A stretch of DNA of 45,711 nucleotides from Cyanosarcina radialis HA8281-LM2 (GTDB taxonomy: Bacteria; Cyanobacteriota; Cyanobacteriia; Cyanobacteriales; CCAP-1448), in NCBI GenBank assembly GCA_019359615.1, contig JAHHHA010000045.1, positions 1-45,711 of the forward strand, given 5' to 3'. Below the pieces are notes generated by a model that was given only the letters and a program-made list of their open reading frames with translations, was not told where the DNA came from and searched no databases. Of the stretch, positions 8,016-16,884 are shown piece after piece. Made by a program: the position numbers and the translations under genes. Every line of letters starts with the position of its first letter. Position 1 is the stretch's first letter.

Positions 8016-9161
8016 ATGACATCAGCAGTCACATCCGGCCAATCTCAAGTAATGGATGCGCCCAAACAAGGCTTACCCGTCACCATCATTACAGGCTTTC
8101 TCGGTAGCGGCAAAACTACCCTGCTCAACCACATCCTGAAAAATCAAGAGGGGGTGAAAACAGCAGTTCTTGTCAACGAATTTGGTGAAGTAGGCATTGA
8201 CAACGAACTGATCGTTACTACTGGCGAAGACATGGTGGAACTGAGCAACGGCTGTATCTGCTGCACCATCAACAACGATTTGGTTAACGCCGTTTACAAA
8301 GTTTTAGAACGAGAAGACAAAGTAGATTATCTGGTAGTAGAAACAACTGGGATTGCCGATCCGTTGCCTGTGGCGCTGACCTTTTTAGGTACGGAACTGC
8401 GCGATATGACCCGGCTAGATTCAATTATTACTTTGGTAGACGCAGAAAATTTCAGCATAGATTTGTTTAACTCTCAAGCGGCTCAGAGCCAGATTGCTTA
8501 CGGCGATATCATCCTGCTCAATAAAACCGATTTGGTCGATGAGGCGGATTTGGACCTGTTGGAAGTAAGGCTCCGGGATCTCAAACAAGGGGCGAGAATT
8601 GTCAGAACCACGCGATCGCAAGTTCCGTTACCCTTAATTCTTAGCGTGGGATTGTTCGAGTCCGACAAATACTTTGAAACAGAAGACTCCCAGCACAGTC
8701 ACGAAGAGCATCATCACCACGACCACCACGACCACCATCACGAACATGAGGAGCATGACCATAGCGACTGCGACCACGAACATGGCCATTGCACTCACGA
8801 ACATCACGACCATCACCATCACTCCGACCACCTAGAAAATGATGGTTTTATGTCAATTTCCTTCCAAAGCGACAAGCCGCTGGCAATTCGCAAGTTTCAG
8901 TATTTCCTAGATAATCAACTCCCCCTCAATGTCTTCCGGGCCAAGGGAATTTTATGGTTTGATGAAAGTCCTAAGCGTCACGTCTTCCACTTGTGCGGCA
9001 AACGGTTTTCAATCGAAGATGAAGAATGGAAAGGCGAACCCAAAAATCAGTTAGTCTTAATCGGTCAGAATTTAGATGAAGAGACATTGCGATCGCAAAT
9101 AGAAAAATGTGTCTGTCTGCCTTCGGCTAGTCGCGGCAAAGGCTTCGGTTCAGGAGTTTAA
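8016..9161 (+). CDS. CobW/COG0523-family metal-handling GTPase with His-rich loop
   Basis: A 381-residue P-loop GTPase. The Walker A motif GFLGSGKT is at residues 27-34, the metal-binding GCICC motif at 79-83, a Walker B-type ETTGIADP follows, and the guanine-specificity motif is NKTD. Residues about 222-275 form a loop of alternating His, Asp and Glu, which is a probable Zn2+/Co2+/Ni2+ buffer. The C-terminal CobW_C domain contains VFRAKGILWFDES. COG0523 proteins act as metallochaperones, often delivering zinc. The ATG at 8016 is preferred over an in-frame TTG at 8001. No metal-cofactor client gene adjoins it. Confidence 0.9.
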   Translation: MTSAVTSGQSQVMDAPKQGLPVTIITGFLGSGKTTLLNHILKNQEGVKTAVLVNEFGEVGIDNELIVTTGEDMVELSNGCICCTINNDLVNAVYKVLEREDKVDYLVVETTGIADPLPVALTFLGTELRDMTRLDSIITLVDAENFSIDLFNSQAAQSQIAYGDIILLNKTDLVDEADLDLLEVRLRDLKQGARIVRTTRSQVPLPLILSVGLFESDKYFETEDSQHSHEEHHHHDHHDHHHEHEEHDHSDCDHEHGHCTHEHHDHHHHSDHLENDGFMSISFQSDKPLAIRKFQYFLDNQLPLNVFRAKGILWFDESPKRHVFHLCGKRFSIEDEEWKGEPKNQLVLIGQNLDEETLRSQIEKCVCLPSASRGKGFGSGV

Positions 9162-9303
9162 TTAGAAGTTTAGAAAACAAACCAAATTCCGTCGCATTTG
9201 TCGTGATTTGCTGCTAGCTAATCTCGTCATTCTTGCCGCCGCAGCGGATGAAAGTCTTTGAATTCATCAATTTTTGCCATTAAGTAGGTAATATCGATCG
9301 CCA

Positions 9304-9326
9304 AAAAGGGTGGGTTTAACCCACCC
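9304..9326 (-). terminator. Rho-independent terminator of the small heat-shock gene
   Basis: Read on the minus strand this is GGGTGGG, loop TTAAA, CCCACCC, then TTTTT. It lies 90 bases beyond the stop of the heat-shock gene at 9416. On the plus strand, downstream of the CobW-like gene, the hairpin is followed only by CATTATTTA, so it may act weakly in that direction too. Confidence 0.7.
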
Positions 9327-9334
9327 CATTATTT

Positions 9335-9414
9335 ATAGCAGTCCTAAATCGTTTATTAAATTCCTTGTGGGATAGCCGTCCCGGCTGTCCCACACTCATG
9401 AAGGAATTGCTATA
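9335..9414. repeat. MITE-like element with TATAGCA ends
   Basis: An 80-base element with imperfect terminal inverted repeats: TATAGCAGTCCT at the left and AAGGAATTGCTATA at the right. The centre is a palindrome GGGATAGCC-GTCCC-GGCTGTCCC. The centre is shared with the tandem repeat at 10598-10745. No coding capacity. Confidence 0.65.
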
Positions 9415-9415
9415 G

Positions 9416-9856
9416 TTAGTTGACGTTAACTTTAACGACTCTGTGCTTCTCTTCTTCAGCTTTCGGTAAATTCAAACTCAAGACTCCATTTTTGTACTCA
9501 GCTTGTACGTCATTGGTTTGAACTCTCGTAGGCAGAGGGATCGCTCGTTGGAAGCGTCCGTAACGAAATTCGCTGCGAGTCACTCCTTTTTCTTCGGTTT
9601 TAGTTTCCGACTTGCGTTCACCAGTAACAACCACCGATTCTGCGGTTACTTGAACGTCGAGATCCTTAGCATCCATGCCAGGAATTTCGAGTTTCAGTTC
9701 GATCGCTTCTGGAGTTTCGTGCAGTTCCGCTGCTGGCATAAAAGTAGCGTCTTTAAAGCCAAAGTCGTCAAACTTAGTGAGGTTATCAAAAAGTTGATTC
9801 ATTTGCCGTTGTAAAGTGTCAACTTCTCGAAATGGTTCCCAACGAATAATAGCCAT
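9416..9856 (-). CDS. hspA: Small heat-shock protein (Hsp20/alpha-crystallin)
   Basis: A 146-residue cytosolic chaperone of normal family length. A short N-terminal arm begins MAIIRWEPFREVDTLQRQMN, the alpha-crystallin domain spans about residues 40-135 (LKLEIPGMDAKDLDVQV, then GVTRSEFRYGRFQRAIPLP), and the conserved NGVLSLNLPKAE is followed by a short tail. It binds unfolding proteins and, in cyanobacteria, thylakoid membranes during heat stress. A strong ribosome site (GAAGGAG) precedes the ATG. An inverted repeat TTTTTAC-N7-GTAAAAA lies about 45 bases upstream of the start (9899-9919) and may be an operator or part of the leader. Confidence 0.95.
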   Translation of the reverse strand: MAIIRWEPFREVDTLQRQMNQLFDNLTKFDDFGFKDATFMPAAELHETPEAIELKLEIPGMDAKDLDVQVTAESVVVTGERKSETKTEEKGVTRSEFRYGRFQRAIPLPTRVQTNDVQAEYKNGVLSLNLPKAEEEKHRVVKVNVN

Positions 9857-9898
9857 AATTGTCTCCTTCGATTGTCAGTATTTCAGCGAATGAGTTAC

Positions 9899-9919
9899 TT
9901 TTTACTATTTCGGTAAAAA
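9899..9919. promoter_or_regulatory. Inverted repeat upstream of hspA
   Basis: TTTTTAC-N7-GTAAAAA, a 7 + 7 base perfect inverted repeat, lies 43-63 bases before the hspA start codon. It is not a CIRCE element. It could be a repressor site or a leader hairpin; the AT-rich stem makes this a modest call. Confidence 0.35.
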
Positions 9920-10110
9920 CTCGATTTTGTAACTTCATTCTTTCCACACGATCTCAAGATATCAAAGGGAAAACTATTAGCAGGTTCGGTTTTTTTCTAT
10001 GACGAGGTTCCTATTACCGTACCAACTTTTGGGAAGTGTTGAGTGTTGAGTGTGGAGTGTTGAGTTGTCAGTTGTCAGTTGCTAGTTGCTCCCCCTCTTC
10101 GCCCTCTCTG

Positions 10111-10605
10111 CTACCACCCCCAGGAACCTGGTTCGCCCTTAAAGGGGCCGACGATATCGTTAGTAATCCAGCCGCCGTAGAAACCACCTGGTTGCGATCG
10201 CACTAGTTCGCCATCTACATAGCAAGCATCCATCAGTTTGCAGTAGAACGCAATATAGTCTTCGATCGGGGCAAAAGCAGTCGTAGGTTGAGGATAAGCC
10301 CAAGCAGCGTTAGTTGCCTGTCGATCGCCAACAGTTACCGTATAGTAGACAGCATTTCCTTTCCACTCGCAAAACGACCCTTGAGGAACAAGAACCAAAT
10401 GTTCCATTTTGATATCGGTAGGAGGAATGTAGTAAACCGGGGGATGACTAGTTTCTAGGACGCGCCAAGACTGGCGGCTGTCAGCAATAGTAATGCCGTT
10501 GAAGATAACTTGGATCTGCTTGGGCGTTGGCTCTAAACGAGGCGGACGGGGATAATCCCATACCGACTCTTGACCGACAGCAGGTGGAATTGGCTTGGGT
10601 TTCAT
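10111..10605 (-). CDS. DUF427 domain protein
   Basis: A 164-residue soluble protein. The DUF427 domain covers about residues 30-150, with the conserved VIFNGITIADSRQSWRVLET strand pair, HPPVYYIPPTDI, the FCEWKGNAVYYTV segment and AWAYPQP. The function of DUF427 is not known; the fold is a small beta-barrel. The C terminus (GGFYGGWITNDIVGPFKG) is Gly/Pro-rich and typical of cyanobacterial members. The first codons lie inside a 74-base unit that is duplicated in tandem just upstream, so the promoter region was partly reshaped by the repeat. Confidence 0.87.
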   Translation of the reverse strand: MKPKPIPPAVGQESVWDYPRPPRLEPTPKQIQVIFNGITIADSRQSWRVLETSHPPVYYIPPTDIKMEHLVLVPQGSFCEWKGNAVYYTVTVGDRQATNAAWAYPQPTTAFAPIEDYIAFYCKLMDACYVDGELVRSQPGGFYGGWITNDIVGPFKGEPGSWGW

Positions 10606-10745
10606 TTAATAGCAGTTTGTATTTGTATAGACTTGTGGGATAGCCCTCTGGGCTGTCCCTGGTGAATATTAGGTTTCATTTAATAGTAGTTTGTATTTGC
10701 ATAGACTTGTGGGATAGCCCTCTGGGCTGTCCCTGGTGAAGCTCA
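10598..10745. repeat. Tandem duplication of a 74-base repeat unit
   Basis: Units 10598-10671 and 10672-10745 are near-identical over about 68 bases (two internal changes). Each begins GGTTTCATTTAATAG and contains GTGGGATAGCCCTCTGGGCT, a palindromic core like that at 9335. The first unit includes the start codon of the DUF427 gene (CAT at 10603-10605), so the second carries a fossil copy of that start. Confidence 0.85.
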
Positions 10746-10833
10746 GCAATTAAATCTGGGAATTGTGATGCTCTATGGCATGGACGGGCAAGATGCCATC
10801 GGTGTCAAGTTAACGGTCAAAGCCTTCATCCGT

Positions 10834-10949
10834 CAGGGGTTGAAAACCCCTGCCTCAAAGCTAAAGTCCTCGCTCAGAGGACTAAATATAGTCACGCTTA
10901 GTCCATTTTAATGGACTTGTGCTATTAGCCAGAGGTTGAAAACCTCTGG
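10834..10949. repeat. Cluster of four palindromes
   Basis: Four perfect or near-perfect hairpins follow each other: CAGGGGTT-GAA-AACCCCTG (10834), AGTCCTC-N5-GAGGACT (10865), AGTCCATT-TT-AATGGACT (10900) and CCAGAGGTT-GAA-AACCTCTGG (10929). The first and last share the TTGAAAA loop region. This is a typical composite dispersed repeat of cyanobacteria and could also end transcription between the convergent or tandem genes around it. Confidence 0.75.
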
Positions 10950-11066
10950 CGGTTGGCGCTGAAGATCGAGGTACAGCAATGGCTCTAGCCCTAAGTTGAC
11001 ACCAATGGCAAGATGCCCATCCCACAAGAAATTACTCAGTTATTTTAACTTCGATGCAGATACAAG

Positions 11067-14000
11067 CTAGGTACTGGCAAGGAGTTTAGGGTTTACTAAC
11101 TTCATCGATTCCGATCGTTCTACAGCCCCTAAAGCTTTGAGAGTGGCTATTGTGGCTGGAGTTAACCCAGTAACGCCAATAATGTTTGTGCCTTCATATA
11201 GTCTGGTCGCTCTCAGGATTTTGATACACTCGCCACTGCTGGCATCCCACAGCCTGACGGTCTGGTCTTGAGAGCCACTAACTACAGTTTTACCATCGGG
11301 ACTCCAATGCACCGATCGAGCCTCGCTAGTATGTCCGGTCAAAGTTTTGAGACACTCCCCAGTTCTGACATCCCACAACTTTACAGTATGGTCTAAACTG
11401 CCGCTAGCTAGGGTTTTACCGTCGGGACTAAAGGCGACAGAAAATACTCCTTGGCTGTGTCCGGTCAAAGTTTTTAGTCGATCGCCGCTGTCAACGTCCC
11501 ATAGAGCAATGGTACGATCGAAACTCCCACTAGCTAAGGTTTTACCATCGGGACTAAAAGCGACTGTATAAACTCGATTGGTATGCCCAGTCAAGGTTTT
11601 CAGGCATTCACCAGTATCGATATCCCACAACTTCACGCTTTGGTCGCCGCTGCCACTGGCCAAGATCTCCCTCACCCCTAACCCCTCTCCCAACGGTGGG
11701 AGAGGGGAATGAGGACTAAAAGCTACCGACCACACCCAAGTCAGATGTCCGGTAAAAGTTTGCAGGCACTCGCCAGTTTTAGCATCCCAAAGCTTCACTG
11801 TATGGTCGCCGCTGCTACTGGCTAGAGTGCGACCGTCGGGACTAAAGGCGATCGAATATACCCAATTATGATGTCCTACGAGCGTTTTCCAGCAACGTCC
11901 CGTGCTGACATCCCATAACTTGATGGTACGATCGCCGCTGCCGCTAGCTAAGGTTTGCCCGTCGGGACTGAAGGCGACGCTATAGACTTGTTGGGTATGT
12001 CCGGTGCAAATGTGGTAGCACTGACCTCGATCGATATCCCACAGTCGCACGGCGCGATCGAAACTCCCGCTAGCTAAGATCCCCCCTGCGCCCCCCTTAA
12101 CAAGGGGGGTTGAGGGCATCGGGCTACAGGCGACTGCCAAGATCCGATTAGTATGTCCGGTGCAAACTTTAAAGCATTGTTTGGAACTCAGATCCCACAG
12201 TCTCGCGGTTTGATCGGGGCTACCGCTGGCAATGGTTTGACCGTCACCGCTAACGGCTACGCCAAATACTCCTTGGTCGTGTCCGGTAAATGTTTTCAGG
12301 CATTCACCAGTTTTGGCATCCCACAACTTCACCGTTTGGTCGCCGCTGCCGCTGACGAGGTACTGGCCGTCGGGACTAAAAGCGATTGACAATACCCAAT
12401 TTTGATGCCCGATGAAAGTTTTCAGACATTCCCCAGTTTCCACATCCCACAATTTAACTGTGCGATCGGGGCTGCAACTGGCAATGGTTCGACCGTCCGG
12501 ACTAAAAGCGACTGACAATACCCAGTTTTCATGTCCGACGAGCGTTTTCAGACATTCGCCAGTTTCCACATCCCACAATTTGATGGTGCGATCGCCGCTA
12601 CCGCTAGCTGCGATCTCTCCTCCGCCCCTCTTATTAAGGGGGGTTGGGGGGAATTCCCTGCGGGAACGCTGCGCGAACGGACTAAAAGCCACGGCAAACA
12701 CTGCTTGAGTATGCCCGGTAAATGTTTTCAGGCATTCCCCAGTCTTGACATCCCACAGTTTGAGGGTGCGATCGATACTCCCGCTGATGAGGGTGCGATC
12801 GTCTGGACTAAAGACGATCGAGTAGACCTCATCATCGTGTCCGGTAAAGATTTTCAGACATCGACCGTTAGCGAGATCCCATAACCTCAGAGTGCGATCG
12901 GCACTGCCGCTGGCCAGAGTTCGGCCGTCGCTGCTGAAAGCCACCGATCGGATCCAATTGGTATGCCCTTTAAAAACTAATAATGGTTCGCCCGTTCGCA
13001 CCTGCCACAAGCAGACTTTGCAATCGTTATCGCCAGTAGCCAATAATTGCCCGTCGCGACTTAAAGCTACAGACCAAACTTCGTCTAAGGTTTCAGAAAA
13101 CAGCGATCGTCGCAAGTCAGAATAGGCAAAATTGACATCGAGCAAATTCATCCCTTCGAGGTTGGCTTGCCACACCGTCAGATGAGAAAAATCGTAGTTG
13201 CTGATATCGATTTGCAACTCGCGCAGGATGTTGATAATGTTGCCGCAGGCATATCCTGTTTCGAGTGGAGGTTGACCCCGCAATTTTTCTAAGATTTGCT
13301 GCAAGCGATTTTCCAGATTTTGACGCGAACCCAAAATTCTCAGCAAGCGATCGATTACGGGTTGCAAAATCAGGCGAACTTGCGTCTCTCTGATATAGTT
13401 CTTAGCTTGAGCTTTCACCAAAGCGTGATAGCGAAACAGGTCAATCGATTTGGGATTTGGGATTTGGGATTTGGGATTAGCTTCGCCTGGGAATCGATCG
13501 ATTTCTGGCGGCACAATTTCTTCAGTAACCCGTTGAATCAAATCGGTAGTCATGTATTCCATGACCACGGGTTGTTGGGTAAAGCTAGCAGCAGTTTTTT
13601 CAATTATCGATCGTCGTTGCAAAGATGCCAGCGATTGTAAAAGTTCTCCCGTCGAAATACTAGCAACGAAATTATCTTCTAATTCCTGTAGAGTTACTGG
13701 TTCTCGTTCGATCGCCAGCCAGTACATGATTTCTTTTTCCCTCTCTGTCAGACGATCGAATTGCCGTTCTAGGAGATCTCGGATATCTTCAAAAACTAAA
13801 TTGCCTTGACGGACAAACTCGATAAAATTGGTAACGTCGTTCTCGAAGACATCTTGAATTGCTGCTGCCACCATTTTTAAAGCCAACGGATTGCCAGCAT
13901 AGTGTTTGACTACTGTTTGCCATTCATCTTCCGCACCAGAAAAATCTCCCTTAGCACGAAAAATTTCTCGCCCTTCTTCGACTTTCAAACCATGCAATTG

Positions 14001-14897
14001 CAAGGAACGAACTGGTAGCGTTTCTCCTTCGATCGAGACAAATTCTTTAGGCTTTTCCCGACTGGTAAGCAACAAGCAACTTTGATGGCGGCTTTCTCCC
14101 ACTCGTTTGAATAATTCGCCATAAGCTTCGTATCCTCCCCGATAGAACCCAGCGCGATCTCCACCTCGCATAATCGTTTCGGTATTATCCAAAATTACCA
14201 AACAGCGATAAGTCCGAAAGCGATCGAGCAACCGAGAAATTCTGCCATCAACATCTGCGGGGAAATCAGCTTCGGTTTCTTGAGAATCGGATAGAAATTG
14301 TAGCAAGCTAACTAACAGTTCTGGCAGGGGTGGAGCATTCCGCAAGCTGCGCCAGATGACGCGATCGAATCTATGTTGAATTTGTTCGGCGCAGCGAATT
14401 GCTAGTGCCGTCTTGCCAATTCCTCCCATGCCTAATAACGCCACTAAACGGCAGGGGTTTTCACTAGTAATCCATTGCTTTAATAACTCTAATTCGGCGG
14501 CGCGTCCGTAAAAAATGGGGACATCAACCGCTTCTCCCCAATCTACTCGATGCGATGTGAAGCCATTATTTGTCGGTTCGGCAGCGAGGGGGTTAATTGG
14601 ACTGAGATTCAAAGAGGCCCGATCTTGACCCTCTAACTGCTCTCTAGCTTTGGCATACCGTCGGAATACTGATTGGAGATTGCCTTTAGTAACTTCTTGT
14701 TCCAAAGTTTTTGAAAGTAGTTTCCATAACTTAGAACCAACATCTTTGAGGTAATTTTCCTCATAACTGCAACTGTCGGCCATTTCGGGATAAGTGATTC
14801 CTTCCCACGATTGGCGAAATACCATCTCTTGAATATCGTTTAATCGTTGGGGGTAGAGATGTTTATCTAAAATGACCAGTGCTTGTTGGATATCCAT
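11067..14897 (-). CDS. STAND ATPase with NB-ARC domain and 14 WD40 repeats
   Basis: A 1276-residue signalling or immune-type protein. Residues 1-90 form a helical HTH-like domain of the kind seen in vWA-MoxR-associated cyanobacterial proteins. Residues about 120-450 form an NB-ARC ATPase: Walker A GMGGIGKT at 156-163, Walker [11 protein letters not shown], and a GNPLALKM motif. A winged-helix region follows. From about residue 600 there are 14 WD40 blades (two seven-bladed propellers), nearly all with LASGSGD and (T/I)xKLWD signatures. Such proteins oligomerise when the propeller senses a ligand. Blades 4, 8 and 11 each carry an extra 10-18 residues encoded by palindromic repeats, and [11 protein letters not shown] near residue 475 comes from a fourth repeat; the frame stays open. 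The N-terminal effector is not an obvious enzyme. Confidence 0.9.
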   Translation of the reverse strand: MDIQQALVILDKHLYPQRLNDIQEMVFRQSWEGITYPEMADSCSYEENYLKDVGSKLWKLLSKTLEQEVTKGNLQSVFRRYAKAREQLEGQDRASLNLSPINPLAAEPTNNGFTSHRVDWGEAVDVPIFYGRAAELELLKQWITSENPCRLVALLGMGGIGKTALAIRCAEQIQHRFDRVIWRSLRNAPPLPELLVSLLQFLSDSQETEADFPADVDGRISRLLDRFRTYRCLVILDNTETIMRGGDRAGFYRGGYEAYGELFKRVGESRHQSCLLLTSREKPKEFVSIEGETLPVRSLQLHGLKVEEGREIFRAKGDFSGAEDEWQTVVKHYAGNPLALKMVAAAIQDVFENDVTNFIEFVRQGNLVFEDIRDLLERQFDRLTEREKEIMYWLAIEREPVTLQELEDNFVASISTGELLQSLASLQRRSIIEKTAASFTQQPVVMEYMTTDLIQRVTEEIVPPEIDRFPGEANPKSQIPNPKSIDLFRYHALVKAQAKNYIRETQVRLILQPVIDRLLRILGSRQNLENRLQQILEKLRGQPPLETGYACGNIINILRELQIDISNYDFSHLTVWQANLEGMNLLDVNFAYSDLRRSLFSETLDEVWSVALSRDGQLLATGDNDCKVCLWQVRTGEPLLVFKGHTNWIRSVAFSSDGRTLASGSADRTLRLWDLANGRCLKIFTGHDDEVYSIVFSPDDRTLISGSIDRTLKLWDVKTGECLKTFTGHTQAVFAVAFSPFAQRSRREFPPTPLNKRGGGEIAASGSGDRTIKLWDVETGECLKTLVGHENWVLSVAFSPDGRTIASCSPDRTVKLWDVETGECLKTFIGHQNWVLSIAFSPDGQYLVSGSGDQTVKLWDAKTGECLKTFTGHDQGVFGVAVSGDGQTIASGSPDQTARLWDLSSKQCFKVCTGHTNRILAVACSPMPSTPLVKGGAGGILASGSFDRAVRLWDIDRGQCYHICTGHTQQVYSVAFSPDGQTLASGSGDRTIKLWDVSTGRCWKTLVGHHNWVYSIAFSPDGRTLASSSGDHTVKLWDAKTGECLQTFTGHLTWVWSVAFSPHSPLPPLGEGLGVREILASGSGDQSVKLWDIDTGECLKTLTGHTNRVYTVAFSPDGKTLASGSFDRTIALWDVDSGDRLKTLTGHSQGVFSVAFSPDGKTLASGSLDHTVKLWDVRTGECLKTLTGHTSEARSVHWSPDGKTVVSGSQDQTVRLWDASSGECIKILRATRLYEGTNIIGVTGLTPATIATLKALGAVERSESMKLVNPKLLAST
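11662..11713. repeat. Palindromic repeat inserted in WD40 blade 11
   Basis: Inside the WD40 gene. It carries CCCTCACCCCTAACCCC and the hairpin CCCCTCTCCCAACGG-TGGGAGAGGGG, the same class as the intergenic repeat at 5034. It replaces the usual four residues DGKT between FSP and LASGSGD with 16 residues ([16 protein letters not shown]), a net gain of 36 bases. Confidence 0.9.
12077..12119. repeat. Palindromic repeat inserted in WD40 blade 8
   Basis: Inside the WD40 gene. The hairpin CCCCCCTTAACAAGGGGGG replaces DGQT after CSP with 14 residues ([14 protein letters not shown]) before LASGSFD, a net gain of 30 bases. This is a different repeat class from that in blade 11 but at the same position of the blade. 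Confidence 0.9.
12610..12677. repeat. Composite repeat inserted in WD40 blade 4
   Basis: Inside the WD40 gene. It combines an AAGGGGGGTTGGGGGG-type repeat with a second module, CCCTGCGGGAACGCTGCGCG, and encodes 22 residues ([20 protein letters not shown] plus EI) in place of DGRT before ASGSGD, a net gain of 54 bases. Again the position in the blade is the loop after FSP. Confidence 0.9.
13446..13490. repeat. Heptamer repeat TTTGGGA inserted in the STAND gene
   Basis: Four tandem units of GGGATTT lie in the linker between the ATPase and the helical region. Read on the coding strand they give [11 protein letters not shown], in frame. The same class of sequence (AATCCAAAATCCAAAATC) occurs between genes at 37265, 40308 and in the elements at 42201 and 42694. 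Confidence 0.8.
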
Positions 14898-15769
14898 CGG
14901 AATTATGAATTATGAATTATGAATTATGAAGCCTGCGATCGCAGCACCCGTATAGAGATGGGAAGACCAGCTACTAGCTAAACGAGCGAGGTGGGGCAGC
15001 TTAACTGACAAAACCGAAAATTCATAATAGCGGCGATCGCCGAGAGCGGTCAGTACCAAAAAGTTACCTAAAGTTCCCTATATGGTTGCCAAAATTGCCG
15101 ATCGGATCTAGTTCGATTATCTCTTTTTTCTTGAAGTCTGTGCAGGCGATCGAAAGGTTGTGCGATCGCGATCGATCTAAGGGCAACTGCTGCGCGTCTA
15201 CAACCGCCAGCGTACAAAACAAGCTTAAGAAGTAGGAATCAGTAGGTAGCAGAAAAACTGTTGTAATTTCTGAATTTTGACTTATTGTACTGCTAAAAGC
15301 TGCGAGCGCTCGCCAAACTTAAGCTTTTGACGAGATTCACTCCTCCCTCGTCGGGCAGCAAAATTTATCTGATAAAAGTTAAAAAACAAGTGGGAACTTC
15401 TGGCGAGACGAGCATCTGTCTCTTCTTTACCAAACAGACGGCAAAATGCCCGCCCCGTCAGACATCTGCGGCATTGTGTTTTCCGATTCGCTCTGGGTTT
15501 TTCCTAGTTTTTATTACTTTTACCTACTTTTTCCGATCTTTGAATGCTGAAATTCCCCGATCGAACACCTTACTTTAAATGACTTTTTCGGACTGACAAG
15601 CCGAATTTCATTGTTTAAGTTTAGGACAGGTTTGAAGCGGAGTAATTCAGAAAAACAGTCATATTTATCGACTAAAAATAAGGCTGAATCTAGATATTTT
15701 CATTAGATAAATATCTCAAAAACTCTGTTTTTAACCATCAAAAAAGTAGTTATCAGGAGAAAAAACGAG
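14898..15769. other. Long intergenic region, no firm gene
   Basis: Just upstream of the STAND gene start are four tandem copies of AATTATG-type units (14904-14930). The rest has no gene I can support; a plus-strand frame at 15327-15578 (83 codons) has no ribosome site and unnatural composition. From 15500 the sequence is pyrimidine-rich, with ACTTTTTC at 15526 and 15582. That octamer also occurs twice upstream of nrtP. An AGGAGAAAAAACGAG ribosome site ends the stretch. Confidence 0.45.
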
Positions 15770-16564
15770 ATGTCGAACAAATTTGGCAAAGCTTTAGCGA
15801 TCGCGGCCTCAGCCGTATGTTTAGCACCTTCAATGAGCTTAGCTGCCCCCCCACCTGCATATCAAGTCTATTCTGATGCTGGGTCTAATCCCGCAGCCAT
15901 TCAAGATACAGTTGATGTCTTTCGCGCTGCCTTGGGGGAACCCAATAATGGTAATGCTGTAGGTCAGCAAGCTGCTGGTCGTCGCGAAATTAACTGGGAT
16001 GCCCCCATTGTGCCGTTTAAAATGCCAGGTAACTTTTTCAACACGGTGGTAACTCGCGGTGCGGAATTTAAGACCAATGTTTGGTCGCGGTTCCGGGTCA
16101 GCAATCCAGTAGCTACAGATGCAACTGCACCCTCTGGTGGAGATAACGAATTTAGTAGCATTAACCGTACTTACCCACATCAGTTCCAAACCTTTAGTCC
16201 GAACCGACTATTTACACCCATCGGCACTAATGTCACTGAAGTGAAATTCTTTGTCTCTGGCACCAAAACCCCAGCTACCGTCAAAGGATTTGGCGCAGTA
16301 TTTACAGATGTCGATCTGCCCAACAGTTCTAAGTTGGAGTTCTACGATCGCTATGGCAATCTGTTGTTAACAAGATGGGTAAAACCAGGCCCTCAAGGTC
16401 TGTCATTCTTAGGTGCGACATTTAAAAATGGCAACCTGTTCCGCGTGAAGATTACCTCTGGTAACACCCCTGTCGGTCCTAACGACAACCCTTATTATGG
16501 TGTTGATATTGCCGTTTTAGATGACTTCCTCTATGGGGAACCCAAAAAACTTTGGGGATATTAG
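15770..16564 (+). CDS. Secreted protein of unknown function
   Basis: A 264-residue protein with a clear Sec signal peptide (KFGKALAIAASAVCLAPSMS, cleavage probably after LAA near residue 26). The mature part is rich in beta strands and Asn/Thr/Pro, with the segments GRREINWDAPIVPFKMPGNF, RGAEFKTNVWSRFRVSN and SKLEFYDRYGNLLL, a pattern I associate with exported proteins of cyanobacteria and proteobacteria that have no assigned function. There is no PEP-CTERM tail or membrane anchor. AGGAG lies 11 bases upstream of the ATG and a strong terminator follows, so it is a single-gene unit. A possible link to the nitrate genes downstream is only positional. Confidence 0.8.
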   Translation: MSNKFGKALAIAASAVCLAPSMSLAAPPPAYQVYSDAGSNPAAIQDTVDVFRAALGEPNNGNAVGQQAAGRREINWDAPIVPFKMPGNFFNTVVTRGAEFKTNVWSRFRVSNPVATDATAPSGGDNEFSSINRTYPHQFQTFSPNRLFTPIGTNVTEVKFFVSGTKTPATVKGFGAVFTDVDLPNSSKLEFYDRYGNLLLTRWVKPGPQGLSFLGATFKNGNLFRVKITSGNTPVGPNDNPYYGVDIAVLDDFLYGEPKKLWGY

Positions 16565-16592
16565 AATCTAGTCCGTAAAAGTTATTAAAAAG

Positions 16593-16618
16593 CCCCGTTC
16601 TTTGAACGGGGTTTTTTT
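16593..16618 (+). terminator. Rho-independent terminator
   Basis: CCCCGTTC (16593-16600), loop TTT, GAACGGGG (16604-16611), then seven T. It lies 29 bases after the stop of the secreted-protein gene. A textbook intrinsic terminator. Confidence 0.93.
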
Positions 16619-16646
16619 ATGTCGATCGAGTCGCTATCCGGTTCTC

Positions 16647-16734
16647 ATACCATCCATTGCTGCCCTCACCCAAGGGAGAGGGGAGCCGGAGGTGGGGTGA
16701 GGGTAAACCAACCTTTGCTAAGCGGATTTGGTAT
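16647..16734. repeat. REP/MITE-like element with ATACCA ends
   Basis: Begins ATACCATCCA and ends GGATTTGGTAT, so the termini ATACCA/TGGTAT are inverted. The centre has CCCTCACCC-AAGGGAGAGGGG-AGCCGG and GGGGTGAGGG. The right half (AAACCAACCTTTGCTAA) recurs at about 37730. Confidence 0.75.
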
Positions 16735-16884
16735 TAGATTGCGAACTCCTTTTTAACTTTTTCTGATTTTTCCGATTAAATTAATTATTTTTATTCTAAC
16801 TTTTTCTAACTTTTTAAGACTGTCAAATCCGAATTGAAGCTTTAACTTTAAAGTCAGAGTTATTGAAATTTAGGAGAATCGATC

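Noticed and set aside
8634-8831. Minus-strand frame rich in Val and Met
   Set aside because: It is the complement of the His-rich loop of the CobW-like gene; its hydrophobic look is an artefact of CAC/CAT codons.
10030-10090. Low-complexity GTTGAGTGTTGAGTG and CAGTTGTCAGTTG runs as a possible origin or iteron
   Set aside because: This is a common dispersed repeat (also found inside narB), with no DnaA boxes or replication gene nearby.
12153-12884. Several plus-strand frames opposite the WD40 gene
   Set aside because: They are antisense shadows of the strongly biased WD40 codons, without ribosome sites or family features.
11067-14897. Regular repeats of about 126 bases that could be taken for a CRISPR array or tandem satellite
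   Set aside because: They are WD40 blades of one open reading frame; spacing and divergence follow the protein repeat. No short identical repeats with unique spacers occur in the window.
15327-15578. Plus-strand frame of 83 codons
   Set aside because: No ribosome site and no family resemblance; it lies in a low-information pyrimidine-rich leader.
16735-16884. NtcA site (GTA-N8-TAC) upstream of nrtP
   Set aside because: Expected from knowledge of nitrate genes, but no such spacing is present in this leader.
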